Below, piece after piece: positions 53,233 to 61,253 of a DNA stretch of 64,000 bases. The notes beneath the pieces were generated by a model that saw only the letters and a program-made list of their open reading frames with translations, ran no database searches and had not been told where the DNA came from. Position numbers and translations under genes: made by a program. Position 1 is the stretch's first letter. Every line of letters begins with the position of its first letter. The stretch covers positions 1 to 64,000 of the forward strand of contig JAHJLV010000030.1 of the NCBI GenBank assembly GCA_018821535.1, written 5' to 3'. This DNA comes from Pseudomonadota bacterium. Its GTDB lineage: Bacteria; Desulfobacterota; Desulfobacteria; Desulfobacterales; Desulfobacteraceae.

Positions 53233-53772
53233 CTATTTTATCAGTTTTATGATCTGCTTGAATTTATCTCCCCCGGCCTGCCCCAGCAATTCAAAAACCG
53301 CCATCTCAACACAGGTCATCTGGCCACCGGACTGTACAATCCTGTGTATCCCGATATCCTTGTTTTCTTTTGTCCGAGAAGACACGCAATCGGAAACCAC
53401 CTGGACTTCACAGCCTTTATGGATCAAATCATATGCAGTCTGAAAAACACAGATATGCGCCTCAATCCCTGTCAGCAGCACCTGGGTTCTGCCTGTTTTT
53501 TCAAAGGCCTTCAGAAACTCAGGTTCGCCGCAGCAGGAAAATGAAGATTTTGCAATCGGCTGGTTATCCACAATACACTCTGAAATTTCCCTGGCAGTGT
53601 TCCCCAGATTTTTGGGAATCTGTTCCATCCAGATAACAGGCACACCCAGGATCTGCATGCTCTGAATAATAATCTGAAGCGATGAAAACAAATGATCCCT
53701 GTCATACATGATCTGGGCTAATTTTCCCTGAACATCAATCAAAATCATCACTGTCCTGTCAATCGTGAACAT
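53233..53772 (-). CDS. Isochorismatase-family cysteine hydrolase
   Basis: A 179-residue isochorismatase-fold hydrolase. The catalytic triad is D12 in MILIDVQGK, a lysine in PIAKSSFSC, and a cysteine in GIEAHICVFQTAYDL. It lacks evidence for isochorismate as substrate; the family also includes nicotinamidases and YcaC-like amidases. Its gene converges with the zincin gene. Substrate unknown. Confidence 0.85.
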   Translation of the reverse strand: MFTIDRTVMILIDVQGKLAQIMYDRDHLFSSLQIIIQSMQILGVPVIWMEQIPKNLGNTAREISECIVDNQPIAKSSFSCCGEPEFLKAFEKTGRTQVLLTGIEAHICVFQTAYDLIHKGCEVQVVSDCVSSRTKENKDIGIHRIVQSGGQMTCVEMAVFELLGQAGGDKFKQIIKLIK

Positions 53773-53994
53773 ATGCGCTCCTTGAATTCATTAAATTTTG
53801 ATACAAATTTTGTAATCTGTATCATTTTTTGTTATACTTGATGTCAGCCATTATATGAACCAACAGGATATACAAATTGCGTATTCCCTTATTTTACAAG
53901 GCATATACCTGCAATAACAATTTTTATACCCTTTGAGCATGATTATTGCAATACACGCTTTTAAAAGAAATTTATATTTCAGGAGCTAAAATTT
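53773..53994. other. AT-rich intergenic region
   Basis: This 222-bp gap lies between the isochorismatase-like and flagellar-rod-like genes, which diverge. It must hold promoters for both, but I see no motif good enough to call. No small gene or RNA is evident. Confidence 0.35.
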
Positions 53995-54348
53995 ATGATC
54001 AATTCAGTTCAAAGCAATACATCTGCTTTAAAGGCTTTTTCCAGACAGATGTCTGTCAGTGCCAATAATGTTGCAAATGCGCTGTCTGATGATTTTAAAA
54101 AAAGCCGGGCCATCAACACAGAAGGTGAAAATGGTCAGGTGGATACGGTTATCACAAAGATCAATACCCCCGGCCCCCTGGTGGAAGATCCCTTAAGTGA
54201 GACAGGAGAATTAAAAGAACTGTCCAACACAGACATTGCAGAAGAACTGGTCAATCAGATTGCCGTTGAACAAGGATATAAGGCCAATGCAAAAGTGATC
54301 CAGACCTATGAAGACACCATCGGCTCCATTATTGACATGATCGGGTAA
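53995..54348 (+). CDS. Small flagellar basal-body rod-like protein
   Basis: A 117-residue protein resembling FlgC and other rod/hook proteins but shorter. The N-terminal rod motif is SVSANNVANALSDDFKKSR, and the C-terminal flg_bbr-like helix is NTDIAEELVNQIAVEQGYKANAKVIQ. The middle domain is absent. AGGAG precedes the ATG. No other flagellar gene is in the window, so it is an isolated paralogue whose role in motility is unproved. Confidence 0.78.
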   Translation: MINSVQSNTSALKAFSRQMSVSANNVANALSDDFKKSRAINTEGENGQVDTVITKINTPGPLVEDPLSETGELKELSNTDIAEELVNQIAVEQGYKANAKVIQTYEDTIGSIIDMIG

Positions 54349-54377
54349 ACTAAATATTCAAACAGGACGCATCACCC

Positions 54378-54851
54378 ATGACAAAAAAACACATTACTAT
54401 TTTGCTGGTATTCAATTTTTTAATTTTCGGATGCGCCTCTCTCCAGCCGGGATATGAAACACCCTCTGTCAGCATATCTTCTTTTGAAGCAATCCCCACC
54501 CAGAACTTGATTCCGCAGTTTAAAATCGGTCTTCATATTGTCAATCCCAACCGCACCCCGTTAAACCTGAAAGGGGTCTCATACACGCTTTTTCTTGAAA
54601 ACCATAAAATCCTGACCGGCGTCTCAAACAAATTACCCCAGATTGAAGCTTACGGCGAGGGGGATGTCATTTTAAATGCATCGGTGGATCTTTTCAGCAG
54701 CATTGGATTTTTTACAGACATGATTCAAAACCAGAGAAAAGAACAACTGACTTACAGTCTTAAGGCCAAACTGGATGCCGGCACACTGCATCCGCTCATC
54801 CATGTGACCAGAGAAGGAAAAATCTCGCTTACAAACCCGCAAATCAAATAG
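54378..54851 (+). CDS. LEA14/WHy-domain lipoprotein
   Basis: A 157-residue lipoprotein: the signal sequence ends in LIFGC and a single LEA type-2 (WHy) domain follows, with GLHIVNPNRTPLNLKGVSYTLFL and the IEAYGEGDVILNASV strand. Such proteins are linked to desiccation or stress protection in other organisms, but the bacterial role is unclear. It sits 30 bp after the rod-like gene and 4 bp before the NlpC/P60 gene. Confidence 0.83.
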   Translation: MTKKHITILLVFNFLIFGCASLQPGYETPSVSISSFEAIPTQNLIPQFKIGLHIVNPNRTPLNLKGVSYTLFLENHKILTGVSNKLPQIEAYGEGDVILNASVDLFSSIGFFTDMIQNQRKEQLTYSLKAKLDAGTLHPLIHVTREGKISLTNPQIK

Positions 54852-54855
54852 ATAT

Positions 54856-55386
54856 ATGAAGAAAATATTATTTTTATTTTATATAAGCATATCCATCTCT
54901 TTGTTTTCCTGCTCAAACAAAAACCAGCAGATATCTGACAAACACATCCCGCCTCAAACACCAAAAATATCCCAAAGCCGCACACCTGATGTTTCCCAAA
55001 ACGATTTAAAAAGCAAAAGAAAAACCATTGTTCAACATACAATTAAAAACATAGGAAAGCCCTATTGCTGGGGCGGGATTTCACCTGACACCGGTTTCGA
55101 CTGCAGCGGCCTGATCTTTTACACCCATAAAAAAGCAGGGCTGACGACACCCAGAACCGCCAGAGCCTTATTTAAAAACGGAAAAACAATCTCAAAACAA
55201 AATCTGAATCCTGCTGATCTTATCTTTTTCGAGATTCCAAATATGAAAAAAAATCTTCATGTGGGCATATATATCGGAGATGGTTTGTTCGTGCATGCGC
55301 CAGGAAAAAACAGATCGATAACCTATGCCCGTCTTGATAATCCATATTTTAAAAAATACTATATCGGATCAAAAAGCTATTTATAG
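54856..55386 (+). CDS. NlpC/P60-family cell-wall peptidase lipoprotein
   Basis: A 176-residue lipoprotein (lipobox SLFSC). The NlpC/P60 catalytic triad is visible: C83 in FDCSGLIF, H135 in HVGIYIGDG and a third residue near VHAPGKN. It probably cleaves peptidoglycan stem peptides in the periplasm. It follows the LEA14-like gene by 4 bp and ends about 60 bp before a terminator hairpin. Confidence 0.88.
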   Translation: MKKILFLFYISISISLFSCSNKNQQISDKHIPPQTPKISQSRTPDVSQNDLKSKRKTIVQHTIKNIGKPYCWGGISPDTGFDCSGLIFYTHKKAGLTTPRTARALFKNGKTISKQNLNPADLIFFEIPNMKKNLHVGIYIGDGLFVHAPGKNRSITYARLDNPYFKKYYIGSKSYL

Positions 55387-55449
55387 CAGCATCACTTTTC
55401 AGAAATAAATCATAAGCCCGGACACCAACAAATACTACCCAAAAAAGAA

Positions 55450-55488
55450 AAGAGGTTTTATCAAAAATCTGTCTTAATAAAACCTCTT
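55450..55488. terminator. Terminator hairpin, probably the original tRNA-Leu(UAG) terminator
   Basis: A 12-bp stem (AAGAGGTTTTAT with ATAAAACCTCTT) around a 15-nt loop. It closely resembles the terminator of tRNA-Leu(CAG) at 58558-58598, and it is 6 nt from the displaced tRNA 3' end at 55494. It can also stop transcription of the NlpC/P60 gene. Confidence 0.7.
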
Positions 55489-55493
55489 TCATA

Positions 55494-55509
55494 TGGTACC
55501 GAAGAGAAG
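55494..55509 (-). other. Displaced tRNA-Leu 3' end (attachment-site relic)
   Basis: TGGTACCGAAGAGAAG matches the 3' end of tRNA-Leu(UAG) at 57030 (TGGTACCGAAGAAAGG), including the unusual T that makes a G:U first pair in that acceptor stem. Together with the tRNA gene it brackets 1.5 kb holding an integrase relic. It is the expected attR of an element inserted at the tRNA 3' end. Confidence 0.6.
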
Positions 55510-55608
55510 TTTTACACTTGTCTTAATTTTGCCGACCCGTAAGGCAAGTTCATATTCTCTTTTATCCTGATTTTTCATACCCAATCTCTATATTTCGGCT
55601 ACCAGCCT

Positions 55609-56064
55609 CTATTTTCTTAACCTGGGATCAAAATCTAATGATAACGGCTTGTCTATTTTCATTTTACTAAAATCAGGGTGATTGATATTGATTAAATAAT
55701 TATTTCCATCCGGCATAATCACGCTTGGAACTTTCAACACCGGGCTTTGCATTTCTTTTACCCATTGATCCCCAATGGATTGAGATATTTTAGATACTGG
55801 CCTGTCGTTCCATCCATCCTTAACCTGTGCGTCAATAACCAGATTCGCATCAAACACAACCCGAATATAAGAGTATTCTTTCAATAAATCATATGACGGC
55901 AGATGCACAAGAATTTCAAGAGAGCATAGGGCTAAAGATTCAGAAGTGTAAACCATTGGAACCCCTTTGCTGTTCCACCGCCCACCAAACCTTCTGGCCC
56001 CTTCACCGTCAAATGCTGAATCAATATGTATTCCCTTAAGCAAACGATAGACAATGATTTCCAT
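55609..56064 (-). CDS. RES-domain toxin
   Basis: A 151-residue RES protein. The conserved Arg, Glu and Ser region is GARRFGGRWNSKGVPMVYTSES plus CSLEILVH. RES toxins destroy NAD+ in their family. Its start abuts the Xre/MbcA antitoxin stop at 56064, in the antitoxin-first order of RES/Xre modules. Located inside the tRNA-Leu element remnant. Confidence 0.87.
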   Translation of the reverse strand: MEIIVYRLLKGIHIDSAFDGEGARRFGGRWNSKGVPMVYTSESLALCSLEILVHLPSYDLLKEYSYIRVVFDANLVIDAQVKDGWNDRPVSKISQSIGDQWVKEMQSPVLKVPSVIMPDGNNYLININHPDFSKMKIDKPLSLDFDPRLRK

Positions 56065-56465
56065 TAAGAAAATACCCCATGTTCGATCCGTCCTAACAGG
56101 TTTTCCACTTCCCTGGCCCCAACTTCGGTCTTCGCAAACTCAAGAGGAGAGATGTCGCCCAAACCATATGCTTTTTCTTTAAGCCATTTTCTGGATAGCT
56201 CAATATTCCCGAAAACATCAAGGGCTTTTTCAAAAAGTCGTTGAACCCGATATAAGCGTTCAGATTCTTCAAAAGAAAATTTGCCTCTCTTTTTCCTGAT
56301 CGCAAGGGTGCTTTTGGGGACCCGGATATACTGAGCCAGTTCTTTATCCGGCAAATCTAATTCGTTACGAATTTTGGTAAAGACTGAAACAGGAAAACCT
56401 TTTTCAATTACCCGGATCATCTGGGGGATACTTAACTGTGATTCTTTTAATAATGGTGCAGTCAT
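56064..56465 (-). CDS. Xre/MbcA/ParS-type antitoxin
   Basis: A 133-residue antitoxin with a helix-turn-helix (LPDKELAQYIRVPKSTLAIRKKRGK) and a C-terminal DUF2384-like toxin-binding helix (RAKDVFGNIELSRKWLKEKAYGL-type). GAGG precedes the ATG. It binds and masks the RES toxin's active site in known modules. Confidence 0.88.
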   Translation of the reverse strand: MTAPLLKESQLSIPQMIRVIEKGFPVSVFTKIRNELDLPDKELAQYIRVPKSTLAIRKKRGKFSFEESERLYRVQRLFEKALDVFGNIELSRKWLKEKAYGLGDISPLEFAKTEVGAREVENLLGRIEHGVFS

Positions 56466-56562
56466 TTTTAAAACCTCGCTAAAAGTCTATATTTGTACTC
56501 ATGATACCCCCACATTAGACTTTTGTCAATTTTTTATCTCTTTTCCGTTCTCCTCTGGACGA

Positions 56563-56958
56563 GTTGCAACAAAAAAAACCAGGCTGTGGCTGCCCCACCA
56601 TGCAAAGACCATATTTATAACCGGATTTTTCACGGGTATGCGGATGGGTGAAATCACATCCTTAACCTGGGACCAACTCAACCTGAAAGAAAAGAGATTC
56701 GAGCTTGAACCGGATCAGACAAAAGACAAGGAAAAGCGTTTTGTTCCTATCCCGGACACCCTGCTTAAAACCCTGGTTGAAATTCCAAGGGCGCTGCATA
56801 ATGATCATATTTTTTTATACAAAGGGAAACCGCTAAAAAGTATCCGGGCCAGCCTTAAAAAAGCATGCGAGGCTGTTAAAAGAATGGAAAAATATTTATT
56901 CAACACAGAAAAAAAGGTCATTAAAAAAAGTGACCTAAAAATGGAAAAGTTGACCTAA
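56563..56958 (+). pseudogene. Tyrosine recombinase (integrase) fragment
   Basis: The frame reads AKTIFITGFFTGMRMGEITSLTWDQLNL, the Arg I box of tyrosine recombinases, then a strand region with FVPIPDTLLKTLV. The frame breaks off before the HxxR and tyrosine boxes, jumping to a lysine-rich tail (KKVIKKSDLKMEKLT) like integrase C-termini. It is a relic with an internal deletion, lying just before tRNA-Leu(UAG), as expected for an integrative element. Confidence 0.75.
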
Positions 56959-56979
56959 TCGTTGACCCAAACAAAAAGA

Positions 56980-57026
56980 CGGGCAATTCAGATGAGTTTA
57001 AAAACTCTCAAAATGCCCGTCTTTAC
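56980..57026. terminator. Hairpin downstream of tRNA-Leu(UAG)
   Basis: An 11-bp stem AAAGACGGGCA/TGCCCGTCTTT with a roughly 24-nt loop, immediately after the tRNA 3' end on its strand. If the 1.5-kb island reading is right, this hairpin came with the element. Confidence 0.6.
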
Positions 57027-57029
57027 TAT

Positions 57030-57114
57030 TGGTACCGAAGAAAGGACTTGAACCTTCACGTCTCACGACACTAGATCCTAAGTCTAGCGTGTCTACCAAT
57101 TCCACCACTTCGGC
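57030..57114 (-). tRNA. tRNA-Leu (UAG anticodon)
   Basis: An 85-nt class II tRNA with a long variable arm and encoded CCA. The anticodon loop is CTTAGGA. The acceptor stem GCCGAAG pairs with CTTCGGT, leaving a G:U at the first position. Its 3' end is the insertion point of the island at 55494-57030. Confidence 0.95.
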
Positions 57115-57278
57115 AAAAAAACTTTTGTTCAATATGCAAATAATGCAACGCGGATTCTTATATAAAAATCACATTTGAATGTCAAGCAGATAAACAGATC
57201 AAAATTCTGTACTCAAAAAAATAAGGCAGGTATGATTCACATACCTGCCTTTAAGAATCTCAAAAACAACTTATATAC

Positions 57279-58127
57279 TTATTTTTTTCTTCTGTTCACT
57301 CCGGCAAGGCCTAACAAACCAAGACCGAAAAGCATCATGGTCGCAGGTTCCGGAACAGGATTATTATCTTCAATGATTACAGTTTCCTGTACTTTAATGT
57401 CGATAAAGGCGTTGGTAAAAGACTGAGCGGTTAAGCCACCTTGTCTCAACAGATTCAAATCCCAGGCTGCGCCGCCTGTGGCCAGCGCAAGGTCAACATA
57501 ATCGGTAATAGTAGTGCCGAACCCACTGGTAGGTACGCCGCCTGTTGTCTCTGTAAATCCGCCAGAACCATCAGCCATGTAAGCGTTACCGTCAGCATCA
57601 ACACCAAGCGCTCTTTCATTGCCTGCATAAAAAAAGCCATTCACAACAACATTCAAGATCATATTTGAACCAAAAAGAGCCTGGATACCAGCTCTGTTTA
57701 ACGTGCTATTGTAAGGCCAGACATCTCTGTCTTCATCGGTGACCAGAATGACATTCACCGCCTGAGTTTGGTCCAGCCCAAATCCTGTATTGTTAAATGC
57801 ATAATTAATACCTGCATACCCATCTTCGGTCCCACCGCTTGTCACCAAACCATTTGTAAAACCAGAAGCAGGCAGGGTGCTCATAGCACGCACAGTTCTC
57901 GGAACTATACTGCTGTTACCATATCCAACAATGCCGTATTCGTTATTGGTAACACCCGCTGCTACCAGAGCAGTTTGCAGGTTATTTACCATTCCATTCA
58001 GCCATGCATGTTCTCCGCCCATTGACCCTGATTCATCAACAACGAATACAATTTGTGCCGCAGGTGCTGAATTAATTGCAATAAATGAAACTAATAAAAA
58101 CGAAATTAACAATAAAATTTTTTTCAT
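57279..58127 (-). CDS. PEP-CTERM von Willebrand factor A-domain protein
   Basis: A 282-residue secreted protein. The signal peptide is followed by a vWA domain with a MIDAS motif DESGSMGG (D31) and a later LVTDEDRD. The C-terminus is a classical exosortase sorting signal: VPEPATMM, a hydrophobic helix, then NRRKK. It should be cut by the exosortase encoded at 3937-4743 and placed in the envelope or the matrix. It lies alone behind a sigma-54 promoter. AAAAGGGGGG is the ribosome binding site. Ligand unknown. Confidence 0.92.
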   Translation of the reverse strand: MKKILLLISFLLVSFIAINSAPAAQIVFVVDESGSMGGEHAWLNGMVNNLQTALVAAGVTNNEYGIVGYGNSSIVPRTVRAMSTLPASGFTNGLVTSGGTEDGYAGINYAFNNTGFGLDQTQAVNVILVTDEDRDVWPYNSTLNRAGIQALFGSNMILNVVVNGFFYAGNERALGVDADGNAYMADGSGGFTETTGGVPTSGFGTTITDYVDLALATGGAAWDLNLLRQGGLTAQSFTNAFIDIKVQETVIIEDNNPVPEPATMMLFGLGLLGLAGVNRRKK

Positions 58128-58289
58128 AACGCCCCCCTTTTAAATGAGATTAAATATGTTTTATTGCTTTGTCCTAAAGCAAATTTAAAAGTGTGACAGT
58201 GTGTTTTGGCTGCTGCCTGATCAAAATTTTTCTCTTGATTATGGACACAACACAAACTCACCATTAATTGCACTTCATATCCCGAGGGT

Positions 58290-58305
58290 AGCAATTTATG
58301 TGCCA
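58290..58305 (-). promoter_or_regulatory. Sigma-54 promoter of the PEP-CTERM gene
   Basis: On the minus strand TGGCAC, 5 bp, TTGCT matches the -24/-12 consensus (TGGCACN5TTGCA) at all but the last base. The start would be near 58278, about 150 nt before the gene. PEP-CTERM genes in other bacteria are controlled by RpoN and the PrsK-PrsR system. Confidence 0.7.
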
Positions 58306-58557
58306 AATTTGTTTTTATTAAAAACTAAAGTTCGATACTTTTTTCCAATCAGAGATAAATAGTTGAGAAACGTTTATTGGCAGCTATCGTGGTTTAAAAC
58401 AGCTTTCATGGAATATTAAAAAACAAATGAAAATCTCAGGGCCAAAAACAGAGCTCTCCTTTCTTATTATTAAAATAATTTCATAGTTTAAGAATTCATT
58501 TTCATAAACCGGATAAAAAAAGAAACAATAAATACAATACCGGTTAAATAAAAAAAT

Positions 58558-58598
58558 AAAGGTTTTATAAAAAAGCATAGCTTCTTAATAAAACCTTT
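58558..58598 (-). terminator. Terminator of tRNA-Leu(CAG)
   Basis: An 11-bp stem AAAGGTTTTAT/ATAAAACCTTT with a 19-nt loop, 10 nt past the tRNA CCA end on its strand. It resembles the terminator at 55450-55488. Confidence 0.7.
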
Positions 58599-58607
58599 AA
58601 ATGCATA

Positions 58608-58694
58608 TGGTGCCGAAGGGGAGATTCGAACTCCCACAAGCATACGCTCGCCAGTCCCTGAAACTGGTGCGTCTACCAATTCCGCCACTTCGGC
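58608..58694 (-). tRNA. tRNA-Leu (CAG anticodon)
   Basis: An 87-nt class II tRNA with encoded CCA. Acceptor stem GCCGAAG/CTTCGGC, anticodon loop TTCAGGG, long variable arm. Fully paired first base pair, unlike the UAG isoacceptor. Confidence 0.95.
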
Positions 58695-58824
58695 ACATAT
58701 CCATGATTTAAGCCTTAACCAGCCTGATGTTGAGCCAATTAAAGATTGCTTAAAAAAGACAGTTAGGCTATATATCTGTTTTAAAGTTTTGTCAAGATTA
58801 TTGTTCCAGGCGCAAAGGAAAAAT

Positions 58825-59766
58825 ATGGAGATAGTTGAAAATTTAGACCAGATTAACCACCCGTTTGAAAATGCGGTGGTTACCATAGGCAATTTTGATG
58901 GTGTTCATATAGGGCACCAGCATCTTTTTACACAGGTTAAAAAAGAAGCGCGGCAAATCCAGGGGACTTCAATAGCGATCACCTTTAATCCACATCCAAT
59001 GAAAGCATTAGGGCTTTTGGCACCCCCTCTGATTACCCGGAATGACCAGAAAAGAGAACTGATTGAAAAATGCGGGCTTGACGTATTGATTTGCATTCCA
59101 TTTAACACAGACTTTGCCAGTATCAGTGCCCATAATTTTATTGAAAAGCTGCTGGTAGATAAAATAGGGGTAAAAATCATCATTATTGGTGCGGATTATT
59201 CATTTGGAAAAGACCGGCAGGGCAATATTGATCTGTTAAAATCCGAGGGCAGACGACTGGGGTTTAAAACCATTGTTTCCCCCTGGATAAATGACTCTGA
59301 CACGCACAAGGAAAGAATCAGCAGCACACGAATCCGTGAAATTGTCATGGCAGGAGAAGTGGACCAGGCCATGAAATATCTTGGCCGCCACTATCAGATC
59401 AGAGGAAAAGTCGTCAAAGGACGGAAAAGAGGCGGAAGTCAGCTTGGCTTTCCCACTGCCAATATCAAGCTTCATGATGAACTGTGCCCCAAAGCGGGCG
59501 TGTATGCGGTAACGGTCGAAACAACAAAGGGAAGATTTCAGGGTGTTGCAAACATCGGGTTTTCTCCAACCTTTGATGACCATATATTCACGGTGGAAGT
59601 TCATATTCTGGATTTTAATCATGATATTTATGATACCCGCATCCGGGTGAATATGGTGGCGCGCCTCAGAGATGAACAAAAATTTTCCAGCATCCAGGAA
59701 CTTTCTGAACAGATCAGAACAGATATTCAAATTGCAAAGGATATTTTAAACAATGACCCTTCTTAA
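58825..59766 (+). CDS. ribF: Bifunctional riboflavin kinase/FAD synthetase
   Basis: A 313-residue RibF. The FAD-synthetase domain starts with [13 protein letters not shown] and the [10 protein letters not shown] motif; the riboflavin kinase domain has [13 protein letters not shown]. It converts riboflavin to FMN and then FAD. AAAGGA before the ATG at 58825 supports this start. It overlaps def by 14 bp. Confidence 0.96.
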   Translation: MEIVENLDQINHPFENAVVTIGNFDGVHIGHQHLFTQVKKEARQIQGTSIAITFNPHPMKALGLLAPPLITRNDQKRELIEKCGLDVLICIPFNTDFASISAHNFIEKLLVDKIGVKIIIIGADYSFGKDRQGNIDLLKSEGRRLGFKTIVSPWINDSDTHKERISSTRIREIVMAGEVDQAMKYLGRHYQIRGKVVKGRKRGGSQLGFPTANIKLHDELCPKAGVYAVTVETTKGRFQGVANIGFSPTFDDHIFTVEVHILDFNHDIYDTRIRVNMVARLRDEQKFSSIQELSEQIRTDIQIAKDILNNDPS

Positions 59767-60280
59767 AATCCTTACATACCCTGAAAAATCATTGTCCCTG
59801 CCATCAGCACCCTTAGAGGAGATAACAGACGAGGTCATCGCATTAACCAAAGATATGGGCGAAACCATGTTTGAAGCCCCGGGCGTAGGCCTTGCAGCCC
59901 CCCAGGTCGGCGTGAACAAACGAATCATCGTCTATGACTCAAATGCCGGAAATCCGGAAGCTGACCGTGAACAAAAAGAATTCACCGCCCTGATTAATCC
60001 TGAAATTACTGCTGCATCAGGATCCATTGTTTCTGAAGAAGAGGGCTGTTTAAGTGTTGTAGATTACACATCCGATGTGAAAAGATATGAAACCGTTACC
60101 GTAAAAGCACAGGATATAGACGGCAATCCTGTTGAATTTGAGGCCAAAGGCATTCTTGCTGTTATCATGCAGCATGAAATTGATCATCTGGACGGCATTC
60201 TGTTTATTGACCGGATCAGTGTTTTAAAAAGATCCATCTACAAAAAAAAGCTGTCCAAAAAATTAAAAGAAAAAGAATAA
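59753..60280 (+). CDS. def: Peptide deformylase
   Basis: A 175-residue PDF with all three motifs: GVGLAAPQ (residues 44-51), EEGCLS (C99) and QHEIDH (H141, E142, H145). It removes N-formyl groups from nascent proteins. It precedes fmt by 28 bp, the usual def-fmt pairing. Confidence 0.97.
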   Translation: MTLLKILTYPEKSLSLPSAPLEEITDEVIALTKDMGETMFEAPGVGLAAPQVGVNKRIIVYDSNAGNPEADREQKEFTALINPEITAASGSIVSEEEGCLSVVDYTSDVKRYETVTVKAQDIDGNPVEFEAKGILAVIMQHEIDHLDGILFIDRISVLKRSIYKKKLSKKLKEKE

Positions 60281-60308
60281 ACCCTATAATATTAAAGATA
60301 AAGATCAG

Positions 60309-61253
60309 GTGAAAAAAACCAGCATCATATTTATGGGAACACCGGATTTCAGTGTCCCGGCGTTAAAACACCTGGCAATTCAGGATGATTTTGACATCAG
60401 TCTTGTTGTCACCCAGCCGGACCGGCCAAAAGGCCGGGGTAAAAAACTGATTCCTCCACCGGTAAAAACAGCTGCCCTTGAACTGGGCATGGACGTTTTC
60501 CAGCCGGAAAAAATCAATACTGCCCAGGCAAAAGACAGACTGCTGTCCCTGGAACCGGATTTTTTTGTTGTTGTTGCCTATGGAAATATTCTGTCCCAGG
60601 ATATTCTGGATATTCCTAAAATCATGCCCATCAATATTCATGCTTCACTTCTGCCAAAATACAGGGGAGCTGCCCCCATCCAGGCAGCCATTTTAAATAT
60701 GGAAGCCACCACCGGCGTCACCACCATGGTCATGAGCAAGGGCCTGGATTCAGGGGATATCCTGTTAACATCCCAAACACCGATTTCTGATCAGGACACT
60801 GCCCAGGATCTTCATAACCGGCTGGGAGAAATGGGGGCGTCCTTGATTATCAAAACCATTCACGGCATCCTGAACCATACCATTACGCCGGAACCCCAGG
60901 ACACTGCAAAAGCGACCTATGCCGGGATGCTGATGAAAAAAGACGGGCAGATCAACTGGAGACTGCCTGCAAAAAACATTGTAGCCCATGTCAATGCCAT
61001 GACTCCCTGGCCCGGTGCATTCACCCGCTTAAGGGGCAAACCCACAAAAATTTTCAAAGCCCTTGCCTCTGACACCCATTCAAACTTTGAACCCGGAGTC
61101 ATTTTTCAATGCGACAAAGACGGCATTCATGTTTCAACCGGAAAAGGCAGTCTGATTATTCTGGAACTGATGGGCGGCTCAGGAAAGCATCTTGCAGCCA
61201 TGGATTTTTTACGCGGTGCCAAAATTACGCCTCCCATCCCGTTTGATCTTTAA
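60309..61253 (+). CDS. fmt: Methionyl-tRNA formyltransferase
   Basis: A 314-residue Fmt. The start is a GTG preceded by AGGA-like sequence (GATCAG). The formyl-folate domain holds MGTPDFSVP and NIHASLLPKYRGAAPIQ, with the catalytic Asn and His; the C-terminal domain has GMLMKKDGQINW. It formylates initiator Met-tRNA. Its stop abuts the rsmB start. Confidence 0.96.
   Translation: MKKTSIIFMGTPDFSVPALKHLAIQDDFDISLVVTQPDRPKGRGKKLIPPPVKTAALELGMDVFQPEKINTAQAKDRLLSLEPDFFVVVAYGNILSQDILDIPKIMPINIHASLLPKYRGAAPIQAAILNMEATTGVTTMVMSKGLDSGDILLTSQTPISDQDTAQDLHNRLGEMGASLIIKTIHGILNHTITPEPQDTAKATYAGMLMKKDGQINWRLPAKNIVAHVNAMTPWPGAFTRLRGKPTKIFKALASDTHSNFEPGVIFQCDKDGIHVSTGKGSLIILELMGGSGKHLAAMDFLRGAKITPPIPFDL

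Larger units (their letters stand above)
58128..58607. other. Long upstream region of the PEP-CTERM gene
   Basis: A 480-bp gap without a gene. It contains the sigma-54 promoter (58290-58305) and the terminator of tRNA-Leu(CAG) at its distal end. The 150-nt region between promoter and ATG contains no recognised riboswitch. Enhancer sites for the activator would lie above 58320. Confidence 0.55.

Noticed and set aside
53860..53990. Sigma-54 site before the flagellar-rod-like gene
   Set aside because: A GG-GC pair is present but spaced by 9 rather than 10 bp and the rest of the consensus is missing.
58700..58824. FMN riboswitch upstream of ribF
   Set aside because: The gap is only about 130 bp and lacks the conserved FMN aptamer segments.
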